The translations under genes were made by a program, and so were the position numbers. A stretch of DNA of 6,638 nucleotides from Flavobacteriales bacterium. Its GTDB lineage: Bacteria; Bacteroidota; Bacteroidia; Flavobacteriales_F; PHOS-HE28. The stretch is from contig JAHEFL010000026.1 of assembly GCA_024640205.1 (NCBI GenBank), positions 4,099 to 10,736 on the forward strand, written 5' to 3'. Numbering within the stretch: position 1 is the first letter of the stretch; every line of letters begins with the position of its first letter. The notes below the pieces were generated by a model. The model saw only the letters and a program-made list of their open reading frames with translations, did no database searches and was not told where the DNA came from. Positions 1-5,321 of this stretch are shown here, piece by piece.

Positions 1-59
1 TCCATGGATCGAACCAATGTAGGGGAAGGGTGTACGGGTGATGGAAAACCGATCGTCAT
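1..59. other. 5' window edge, no gene assigned
   Basis: These 59 nt precede the first confident gene. On the + strand, one frame ends with a TAG at 20-22 (preceded by codons reading PWIEPM) and another ends with a TGA at 39-41 (preceded by NQCRGRVYG). Either could be the C-terminus of an upstream gene that lies outside the window, and the fragment is too short to choose. A purine-rich run at 21-30 resembles a ribosome binding site. The ATG it would best serve (41) is in the wrong frame for the next gene. Confidence 0.3.
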
Positions 60-956
60 ATGTTATTCATCCTCTCTTCGGTCCGGCATTTCCTCCAACG
101 CGATGCCCGTCATTTCCAGATCGTGTTCTTGTCCGTGTTCCTCCTGTTCGGCACGCTAGTGCTTCAATGGGACGTTCGCTGGAGCCGATATACGGTCCTG
201 TTGGGAACCTCATTGGCCGTACAGGCCTTATTCATCAAATGGAAGGCCCTGCCGTGGAATTCGTTGAAGAGCGCGGCGATCACCGGCCTGGGATTATGCC
301 TGCTCCTGCAGGCTGGAGGGCTGCCAACGCTGGCGCTAGGTGCAACTGTCGCTATTGCAGGGAAGTTCCTGGTCCGTTTCCGTGGCAAGCATGTATTCAA
401 TCCAGCGAACCTGGGTATTGTCGCTGCCATTCTGCTCACAGGTGATGCCTGGGTGAGCCCGGGACAGTGGGGCTCGGGCCCGGCCCTGCTTTTCTTGGTG
501 GGTTCGGCCGGATCCATGGTCCTTTTGCGCGTCGGACGAATCGATACGAGCATGGCATTCCTGATCACGTTCGCGGTGCTCGATGCTCTCCGCTCGGTTT
601 TCTTTCTTGGATGGGGGCTCGATGTGTGGGCGCATCGCATGACGAACGGCTCGTTGCTGCTCTTCGCATTCTTCATGATCACGGATCCCATGACCACTCC
701 GAACGCACCGCGGGCACGGATCATTTGGAGCATGCTGATCGCATTGATCGCCTTCGGAACGAGCACCTACGCGTATGTGCATACAGCACCCATTTGGGCC
801 CTGTTCGTATTGTGCGCCTTCACTCCGCTGCTGGATATTCTGATGAACGGGGATCGGTTCAGTTGGCTGGCAGGACAGGAAAAGCCATCAGCATCCGTCC
901 CGCAAGAAGGGACCAGGCCGGGGTCGCTCCTCGCAATTGAGCAAACAATGCAATAA
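60..956 (+). CDS. NqrB/RnfD-family membrane protein (orphan electron transport complex subunit D-like)
   Basis: This is an integral membrane protein of 298 residues with about nine or ten hydrophobic segments (roughly 20-37, 45-60, 71-85, 88-102, 117-127, 140-157, 164-184, 197-208, 221-238, 243-261). Two blocks mark the NQR2/RnfD/RnfE family: KHVFNPANLG at 110-119, and LLFAFFMITDPMTTP at 200-214 followed by the basic NAPRAR. In Na+-NQR and Rnf complexes this subunit carries flavin and works in membrane redox chemistry coupled to Na+ or H+ movement. Here the protein is shorter than typical NqrB (about 410) or RnfD (about 350). I cannot find the SGAT-type motif whose threonine carries covalent FMN, and no other Nqr or Rnf gene is in the window. 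The actual reaction is therefore unknown. The start is well constrained: an in-frame TGA lies at 39-41 and ATG 60 is the first start codon after it. The C-terminal 30 residues are polar and probably cytosolic or disordered. The gene is followed after 74 nt by the DUF2330 gene on the same strand, probably co-transcribed. Confidence 0.85.
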   Translation: MLFILSSVRHFLQRDARHFQIVFLSVFLLFGTLVLQWDVRWSRYTVLLGTSLAVQALFIKWKALPWNSLKSAAITGLGLCLLLQAGGLPTLALGATVAIAGKFLVRFRGKHVFNPANLGIVAAILLTGDAWVSPGQWGSGPALLFLVGSAGSMVLLRVGRIDTSMAFLITFAVLDALRSVFFLGWGLDVWAHRMTNGSLLLFAFFMITDPMTTPNAPRARIIWSMLIALIAFGTSTYAYVHTAPIWALFVLCAFTPLLDILMNGDRFSWLAGQEKPSASVPQEGTRPGSLLAIEQTMQ

Positions 957-984
957 TGATCACATGAACGCGGAGCTGTGATCA
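957..984 (+). other. Inverted repeat directly after the RnfD-like stop codon
   Basis: A perfect 8-bp inverted repeat has arms TGATCACA (957-964) and TGTGATCA (977-984) around a 12-nt loop. It starts on the base after the TAA stop at 954-956. No U-tract follows, so it is not a classic intrinsic terminator. It may be an RNA 3'-end stabiliser, a processing site between the two genes, or a protein-binding dyad. Its right arm lies inside the loop of the second inverted repeat (969-1004). Confidence 0.45.
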
Positions 985-1004
985 CGACCATACGGTCCTC
1001 CGCG
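969..1004 (+). other. Second inverted repeat in the spacer, overlapping the first
   Basis: A perfect 7-bp repeat has arms CGCGGAG (969-975) and CTCCGCG (998-1004). Its loop contains a small inner dyad, GACC (986-989) with GGTC (994-997). The left arm lies within the loop of the 957-984 repeat, so the two stems form either a pseudoknot or two alternative folds. It ends 26 nt before the DUF2330 start codon. What is visible is base complementarity; a regulatory role is only inferred. Confidence 0.4.
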
Positions 1005-1030
1005 ACACCGAATTACGCTGAACCTACAAC

Positions 1031-2488
1031 ATGAGAACGATGAAGAAGAACCTGATACTTGCCCTGTCCGCCATGACCTTGGCCGGCAGCGCATCCGCTT
1101 TCTGCGGATTCTATGTGGCCCGAGCGGATGCCACCCTGTTCAACGACAGGAGCGAGGTGATCCTTGTTCGGGACGGTCTGAGGACCACGATCACCATGAG
1201 CAATGATTTCAAGGGGAACGTGAAGGACTTCGCCATGGTGGTGCCGGTGCCCACGGTGTTGAAGGAAAGTGACATCCGCATCGTGGAGCGTCGCGTATTC
1301 AGCGCACTGGATGCATACAGCTCGCCTCGACTGGTGGAGTACTGGGATGACAACCCTTGCCAGCAATGGTTGTACGCTGATGAAGTGGAGATGGCCGATA
1401 TGGCCGTTGCCGAGCCTACGGCAATGAAGTCATCGATGAACAGGAAGGAGAAGGACTACGGCGTGACCATTGAAGCGCAATACACGGTGGGGGAGTATGA
1501 CATCCTTATCCTCGGGGCCAAGGAAAGCAATGGCCTCAAGCAATGGTTGTTGGACAACGGGTACAAGATCCCGGATACGGCGCATGAGGTATTGGATCCC
1601 TACATCCGTAGTGGCCTCAAATTCTTCGTTGTGAAGGTGGATCTCCAGCGCCTGCAGGCCAGCGGATTCGATTTCCTTCGACCCATTCAAGTGCGGTTCG
1701 AGAGTTCGAAGTTCATGCTTCCGATAAGGTTGGGCATGGCGAACAGCAGCGGAGTGCAGGACATGATCGTCTATGCGTTCACGCGCACAGGGCGTGTGGA
1801 GTGTGTGAACTACCGTACGGTGAAGGTGCCCAGCGACAGGAACATCCCCTTGTTCACACAGCAGCGGTTCGGCCAATTCTACAAGGATCTATTCGATCGC
1901 TCCTATAAGCGCGAAGGGCGGAATGCCGTGGCGTTGGAATACGCATGGAACGTGACGCCGAGCTTCAATGGAATGAAATGCGACCCGTGTGTCGGACCAC
2001 CGCCGATGCCAAGGGAATTCGCTGAGGCCGGCGTCGATTGGTCGAACAACGGTGGTGGGCAGGTTTTCTTCACCCGCATGCACGTGCGCTATTCAAGGGA
2101 CAAATTCCCGCAGGATCTTTTCTTCCAGGTAACACCCAATACGGAGCATTTTCAGGCACGGTACATCCTGACCCACCCTGCAAAGGGCGATCTGAGTTGT
2201 GCTGCGGGCCAGGAATACTTGGAGCAACTCTATTACCGCCGTGGCAGGGAGATGGACGAACTGAACGCACTGACCGGCTGGGATCTGAGCAAAGAGCGCA
2301 ACTATGTGGAGGAGGTGAAAGGGAAGATGAGTCCGGAACGGCGCAATTCGCTGGATCAGCCATTCTTGCCGTGGAACGGACCAAGTAGCGGAGGCCCCAC
2401 TCCGATGATCGCCTTGTTGCTGGGTCTGCTCGCGCTGATCAGCGGCCTCTTTTCCCTGAGTGCGCGGCGGAACAAGGCTTATGCCTGA
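1031..2488 (+). CDS. DUF2330 domain-containing exported, membrane-tethered protein
   Basis: This is a 485-residue protein of unknown function. The N-terminus is a clear Sec signal peptide: basic MRTMKK, a hydrophobic stretch at 7-18, then GSASA with likely cleavage after residue 23. The mature protein would begin FCGFYVA. The region from about 25 to 310 matches the DUF2330 family in layout, including SNDFKGNVKDFAMVVPVPT at 57-75, a segment that resembles the family's conserved core. Mature-part cysteines are C25, C110, C258, C317, C320 and C390, with C317/C320 in a CDPC motif followed by a Pro-rich turn. No histidine follows the CxxC, so it is not a c-type heme site. The C-terminus has a GPSSGGPTP linker (450-458), a membrane helix at about 459-477, then a short basic ARRNK tail. 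This implies an extracytoplasmic domain anchored at its C-terminus. The start lies after an in-frame TGA at 1019-1021; ATG 1040 (Met4) is a possible alternative. There is no Shine-Dalgarno. It probably shares a transcript with the RnfD-like gene. Confidence 0.85.
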   Translation: MRTMKKNLILALSAMTLAGSASAFCGFYVARADATLFNDRSEVILVRDGLRTTITMSNDFKGNVKDFAMVVPVPTVLKESDIRIVERRVFSALDAYSSPRLVEYWDDNPCQQWLYADEVEMADMAVAEPTAMKSSMNRKEKDYGVTIEAQYTVGEYDILILGAKESNGLKQWLLDNGYKIPDTAHEVLDPYIRSGLKFFVVKVDLQRLQASGFDFLRPIQVRFESSKFMLPIRLGMANSSGVQDMIVYAFTRTGRVECVNYRTVKVPSDRNIPLFTQQRFGQFYKDLFDRSYKREGRNAVALEYAWNVTPSFNGMKCDPCVGPPPMPREFAEAGVDWSNNGGGQVFFTRMHVRYSRDKFPQDLFFQVTPNTEHFQARYILTHPAKGDLSCAAGQEYLEQLYYRRGREMDELNALTGWDLSKERNYVEEVKGKMSPERRNSLDQPFLPWNGPSSGGPTPMIALLLGLLALISGLFSLSARRNKAYA

Positions 2489-2524
2489 GGCGGCCGGATG
2501 CACGTACGGTGAGGTGGGTGGAAC

Positions 2525-2558
2525 GGATCATGGCCTGCACTAGCGCAGGTCATGATCC
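2525..2558. terminator. Hairpin between convergent genes, candidate bidirectional terminator
   Basis: A 14-bp stem pairs 2525-2538 with 2545-2558 around a 6-nt loop (ACTAGC). All pairs are Watson-Crick except one G-U, between 2533 and 2550. It lies 36 nt after the DUF2330 stop. It also contains the TAG stop of the opposing antiporter gene (2540-2542) in its loop, so the right arm codes for the antiporter's last residues (DHDL region). Neither strand has a real T-tract after the stem. It could therefore terminate poorly without a factor, or act mainly as a 3'-end stabiliser for both messages. Confidence 0.6.
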
Positions 2559-4540
2559 AGTTTCACGATGCTTTCCGGAGAGCCGAGGAGGTACAAGAGA
2601 TCATCCGTAAGGATCCGGGTAGTGCCATTCATATTGGTGATGTGCCGGCCGTTCCGCCGGATCGCTAAAACGGTGATCCCATAGCGTTCTCGCAGACCGA
2701 TCTCCCCGATCGTGTGACCAACAACCTTCCCGCGCCCCATGGTCACCGGCAGGGTAGCTATTTCAAGACCGGGGATGATCAGGGGTTCGTCCTTCTTCTT
2801 GTCCGGCTTCACGGAGCTACCACGAAGCATGCCATAGTGATCCTTCCGGATGCTGCCGACCAGTTCCTGGATCTTATCCTCAGGCACGAGGTATTTGCGG
2901 AGTACACGATAGAAGATCTCAATGCTCGTTTCGAATTCCTCCGGGATCACTTCGTTCGCACCGACGTCATAATAGGCCTCCATATCACGCACATAACGCG
3001 TTCTGACGATGATGTACGCCGTTCCTGTCAATTGTCGCACGCCGGCTACGATCTTCCGGGTCTGTTCCGAGTCGCTGATGGCGACCACAACCACACGGGC
3101 GCTTTCCACATGAGCTTGCTGCAGTAAATGCTCATTGCATGCATCGCCGTGGAGAACCACCAGTTCCCGGTCCTTGGCGATCCGCACCAGGTCCGGATCC
3201 TCCTCGATCACAGCACATTTGATGCCGGCATTCTTGGCGGCGCGTGCGACGTTCTGCCCGTTAAGGCCGAACCCAACGATAACGACATGGTTCTTCAGCA
3301 CCTGGGATAGCACCTTGTCCTGCTCCCTTTTCACCCGCATGATCCGGTCCAGACGCTCGCTCACCACGTCCGGCACGAATGATAGGAAAATGCGCCGCAC
3401 GATGCTGTCCGAGTACTCGAGCATGAAAGGGGTCGCCGCCATTCCGAGGATCGCCACGGAAAGGAACAACTGGTAGTGCTCCTTGGACAACAATCCGAGT
3501 TCCACGCCGGGTATGGCAAGGATGAACCCGAATTCACCGAGCTGGAAGAGCGTGAGTCCGCTGAACATGGCCGTTCTTACCGGGTATCGAAGGACCCAAA
3601 CAGCGATCAGGGCAGCAAGTACTTTGAGTATCGTGATCCCCAGCGTAAGGCCTATGATCAGGAAGGGATGGGCAAGGAATTGTGCCGTGTCCAACAGCAT
3701 CCCGATGCTCACGAAGAAGAAGCTCATGAAGATCTCGTGGAACGGGAGCACGATCCCTGTGGCGTGGTAGGCATGGTCGGTTTCTGATATCACCAGTCCT
3801 GCGAAGAATGCCCCCAGCGCCAGCGATAGTCCCATGGCCTGCGTGGTGTAAGCCGCCGCGAAGCAGATCACCACGATCGTCAGGATGAAGAGCTCATTGC
3901 CACGTCCTTTCGTCGCGATCCGGAGCAGTTTCGGAACAACGTACCGCCCGCTGATGAACACCATGATCAAGAGGAACACCATTTTACCCAAGAGCAGGAG
4001 CAGGTCACCTACGATGTCCGTGCTCTTCCCTGCGAGCAAGGGTGTTACCAGCATCATGGGAACGACGATGATGTCCTGGAAGATGAGGATCGCCGTTGCC
4101 ACCCTGCCATAGGCCGCTTCCATTTTACCCTTTTCCTGAAGCACGCGCAGGACAATGGCCGTGCTGGAGAGAGCCACAAGGAAACCGATGAACACGGCTC
4201 CTTCGGTGGTATGGCCGAATGCCATGAGGAGGCCGGTGACCGCGGCAATGGTGATACCCACCTGGAGGCCACCACCGACGAATACCGTCTTGCCCAATGC
4301 TGCGAGCTTCTTCAGGCTGAACTCCATACCGATGACGAACAGCAGGAAGATCACCCCCACTTCGGCCAGGGCTTCCACTTCTTTAACCTCCTCCACCCAG
4401 CCCAATCCATGGGGTCCAGCGATCATCCCGGTAACGATGAAGGCCAGGATGCCAGGCACCTTGAATCGCCGGAACAGCAGCAGGATCCCAGCGGCAAGCG
4501 CAAGGATCACGACCAGTTCCTGGAACAGGGGGAAATGCAT
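2540..4540 (-). CDS. KefB/KefC-type monovalent cation:proton antiporter (CPA2 family) with TrkA-N and TrkA-C domains
   Basis: This 666-residue protein most likely exchanges K+ or Na+ for H+ across the inner membrane. Residues about 8-385 form a sodium/hydrogen exchanger domain with around 12 helices. CPA2 landmarks are ALSSTAIVLRVLQEKG (123-138), FQDIIVVPM (154-162) with the family's transport Asp at D156, GLSLALGAFFAGLVISE (237-253), and FFFVSIGMLLD (274-284). A linker at 388-415 leads to a Rossmann TrkA-N/RCK domain (about 417-535). It has GFGLNG at 423-428, an acidic pair E446/E447 at the end of the second strand, and HGDA at 464-467, consistent with NAD(H) or another nucleotide ligand. 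A charged linker (575-586) precedes a TrkA-C domain (about 587-665). The length slightly exceeds E. coli KefB and KefC (about 600-620) because of that extra C-terminal domain. No KefF/KefG-type quinone oxidoreductase gene is nearby, so glutathione gating as in E. coli is not supported. The start is firm: a TGA lies two codons upstream (4544-4546). There is no Shine-Dalgarno. The gene converges on the DUF2330 gene. Confidence 0.93.
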   Translation of the reverse strand: MHFPLFQELVVILALAAGILLLFRRFKVPGILAFIVTGMIAGPHGLGWVEEVKEVEALAEVGVIFLLFVIGMEFSLKKLAALGKTVFVGGGLQVGITIAAVTGLLMAFGHTTEGAVFIGFLVALSSTAIVLRVLQEKGKMEAAYGRVATAILIFQDIIVVPMMLVTPLLAGKSTDIVGDLLLLLGKMVFLLIMVFISGRYVVPKLLRIATKGRGNELFILTIVVICFAAAYTTQAMGLSLALGAFFAGLVISETDHAYHATGIVLPFHEIFMSFFFVSIGMLLDTAQFLAHPFLIIGLTLGITILKVLAALIAVWVLRYPVRTAMFSGLTLFQLGEFGFILAIPGVELGLLSKEHYQLFLSVAILGMAATPFMLEYSDSIVRRIFLSFVPDVVSERLDRIMRVKREQDKVLSQVLKNHVVIVGFGLNGQNVARAAKNAGIKCAVIEEDPDLVRIAKDRELVVLHGDACNEHLLQQAHVESARVVVVAISDSEQTRKIVAGVRQLTGTAYIIVRTRYVRDMEAYYDVGANEVIPEEFETSIEIFYRVLRKYLVPEDKIQELVGSIRKDHYGMLRGSSVKPDKKKDEPLIIPGLEIATLPVTMGRGKVVGHTIGEIGLRERYGITVLAIRRNGRHITNMNGTTRILTDDLLYLLGSPESIVKLDHDLR

Positions 4541-4553
4541 GGCTCAGATGGCG

Positions 4554-4561
4554 TGAAGCTA
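4554..4561 (-). promoter_or_regulatory. Candidate Bacteroidota -7 element for the antiporter gene
   Basis: Read on the minus strand this is TAGCTTCA, a partial match to the Bacteroidota -7 consensus TAnnTTTG, ending 13 nt before the antiporter ATG. It predicts a 5' leader of about 7-10 nt. I see no convincing -33 TTTG at the right distance; a TTG-containing stretch lies about 28 nt upstream, which is too far. Because the gene starts 111 nt downstream of the hexapeptide gene, it may have its own promoter rather than depend on read-through. Confidence 0.35.
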
Positions 4562-4577
4562 GCTTTCGTATCGCCCC

Positions 4578-4618
4578 GGATCACGTGCCCAATAGAATTG
4601 CTCCATTCCAGGTGATCC
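4578..4618. other. Inverted repeat in the spacer between the hexapeptide and antiporter genes
   Basis: The 111-nt spacer (4541-4651) contains a perfect 7-bp inverted repeat, GGATCAC at 4578-4584 and GTGATCC at 4612-4618. Inside its loop is a small 4-bp dyad, CAAT-AGA-ATTG (4590-4600). The long loop makes it a weak hairpin. No T-tract follows on the minus strand. It could be a weak 3' end for the hexapeptide mRNA or an operator upstream of the antiporter. Nothing else gene-like is seen in this spacer. Confidence 0.3.
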
Positions 4619-4651
4619 GCGCCCCGCCGCTGAACCGGTCGATCGCATCGC

Positions 4652-5245
4652 TCAGTTCTTTTTTCCTTGCCAGCTGCGGTAGGAACCCGTAATGGGGATC
4701 CTTCCTTCCGGTACCTTTTGCAGGGCTTCACATTCCTTCAGCGTGGCATGGAGTTCTGCCGGCAAAGCCTGATACAAGGCGGTCCCTTCCGTCTTCCACG
4801 CGATCATCTCATCCGTGACCTGTTTCACCACACGGGCCGGGTTGCCCACGATCACGGAGCGCCTTTCCCAGACACTATCCGAAGCGAGGAAAGAGAGTGC
4901 ACCGACGATGCATTCTTCGCCGATACGCACATTGTCCATGACCACGGCGTTCATGCCCACCAGCGAATTCCGACCTACGTGCGCTCCATGGATGATGGCA
5001 CCATGTCCGATATGCGCACCTTCCTCCAAGGTCACCGTCACACCCGGGAACATGTGCACCGTACAGTTCTCCTGCACGTTGCATCCGTCCGAGATCACGA
5101 TCTCACCCCAATCACCGCGCAACGCAGCGCCGGGACCGATGTACACATCGCGACCGATGATGACATTCCCTGTCACCGCCGCAAGTGGGTGGATGAAGGC
5201 GCTTTCATGCACCACCGGCCGGTAACCATTGAATTCGTAAAGCAT
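4652..5245 (-). CDS. Gamma-carbonic-anhydrase-family hexapeptide protein, PaaY/CaiE-like
   Basis: This 197-residue left-handed beta-helix protein resembles E. coli PaaY and CaiE along its full length, including the start (VLYEFNGYRPVV-like opening, here MLYEFNGYRPVV), the HIGHGAIIHG block and a C-terminal helix region with AWKTEGTALYQ. Hexapeptide turns run from about residue 12 to 135. The metal site of the gamma-carbonic anhydrase family appears intact: H64, H81 and H86, with the usual five-residue gap between the last two, plus R43 and D45 in LRGDWG and Q58 in NVQEN. A trimer with Zn or Fe bound between subunits is expected. The reaction is uncertain. PaaY acts as a thioesterase linked to phenylacetate breakdown and related proteins hydrate CO2, but no paa or car gene is in view. 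Residues 144-197 form the C-terminal extension typical of PaaY and CaiE. The gene is divergent from the GlmU-like gene and co-directional with the antiporter. There is no Shine-Dalgarno; a promoter-like box lies 6 nt before the ATG. Confidence 0.9.
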   Translation of the reverse strand: MLYEFNGYRPVVHESAFIHPLAAVTGNVIIGRDVYIGPGAALRGDWGEIVISDGCNVQENCTVHMFPGVTVTLEEGAHIGHGAIIHGAHVGRNSLVGMNAVVMDNVRIGEECIVGALSFLASDSVWERRSVIVGNPARVVKQVTDEMIAWKTEGTALYQALPAELHATLKECEALQKVPEGRIPITGSYRSWQGKKN

Positions 5246-5251
5246 GTGGCG

Positions 5252-5259
5252 CCAAGGTA
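5252..5259 (-). promoter_or_regulatory. Candidate -7 element for the hexapeptide gene
   Basis: Read on the minus strand this is TACCTTGG, matching TAnnTTTG at all defined positions except one. Only 6 nt (CGCCAC) separate it from the ATG. If transcription starts 4-6 nt after the box, as the -7 name implies, the mRNA would have a leader of about 0-2 nt. No clear -33 element is visible upstream. The box overlaps a perfect 8-bp palindrome TGGCGCCA (5247-5254). Confidence 0.45.
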
Positions 5260-5290
5260 ATGCGGGGATGTAGGCTGGCGTCGGGCGTTC

Positions 5291-5302
5291 GATCCCCGGA
5301 TC
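5291..5302. promoter_or_regulatory. Short dyad in the divergent promoter region, possible operator
   Basis: GATCC and GGATC arms (5291-5295 and 5298-5302) flank CC. The dyad lies between the two divergent -7 boxes, within the -33 to -7 spacer of the GlmU-like promoter. That is a good place for a repressor. GATC is very common throughout this window, however, so chance is a real alternative. Confidence 0.2.
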
Positions 5303-5309
5303 CCGCCAC

Positions 5310-5317
5310 TAACTTCG
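5310..5317 (+). promoter_or_regulatory. Candidate -7 element for the GlmU-like gene, implying a leaderless mRNA
   Basis: TAACTTCG matches TAnnTTTG except at one base and ends 4 nt before the ATG at 5322. A TTCG at 5288-5291, similar to the -33 TTTG element, lies 18 nt upstream of it. A start site 4-6 nt after the box would fall on or next to the A of the ATG. The TAA of the box (5310-5312) is also an in-frame stop, so the protein cannot begin further upstream. No ribosome binding site is present. Confidence 0.5.
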
Positions 5318-5321
5318 CGTC

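Noticed and set aside
1..59. Divergent minus-strand gene starting at position 59 (MTIGFPSPVHPS...)
   Set aside because: It is only an edge-truncated open frame with no promoter-like box before it, and it would start directly against the + strand gene.
164..766. A 200-codon minus-strand open frame inside the RnfD-like gene
   Set aside because: It is antisense to a clear membrane protein with family motifs, has no domain of its own, and has a low-information Arg/Ser/Thr/Pro-rich composition.
957..985. CRP-like operator, since TGTGA and TCAC elements occur here
   Set aside because: The halves in TGTGATCAC overlap without the 6-nt spacer of a CRP site, and the outer dyad has a 12-nt spacer. Simple RNA or DNA stems explain it better.
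1979..1990. Cytochrome c heme-binding site in the DUF2330 protein
   Set aside because: CDPC is followed by Val, not His, so the CxxCH motif is not met.
2490..2524. A further gene or intrinsic terminator with T-tract after the DUF2330 stop
   Set aside because: The stretch is G-rich with no T-run and no open frame; only the hairpin at 2525-2558 stands out.
2714..3310. Several + strand open frames of 60-137 codons inside the antiporter gene
   Set aside because: They are antisense to the TrkA-N and TrkA-C coding region, carry no recognisable domains and lack promoter or ribosome-binding signals.
2540..4540. Glutathione-gated KefC system as in E. coli
   Set aside because: No KefF or KefG partner gene is adjacent and I cannot confirm glutathione-contact residues. 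Only the general CPA2 plus TrkA architecture is supported.
4667..5260. A 197-codon + strand open frame covering nearly the whole hexapeptide gene
   Set aside because: It is antisense to a gene with intact family motifs and metal ligands. Its translation shows no recognisable domain and has a His/Arg/Thr-rich composition typical of a shadow frame.
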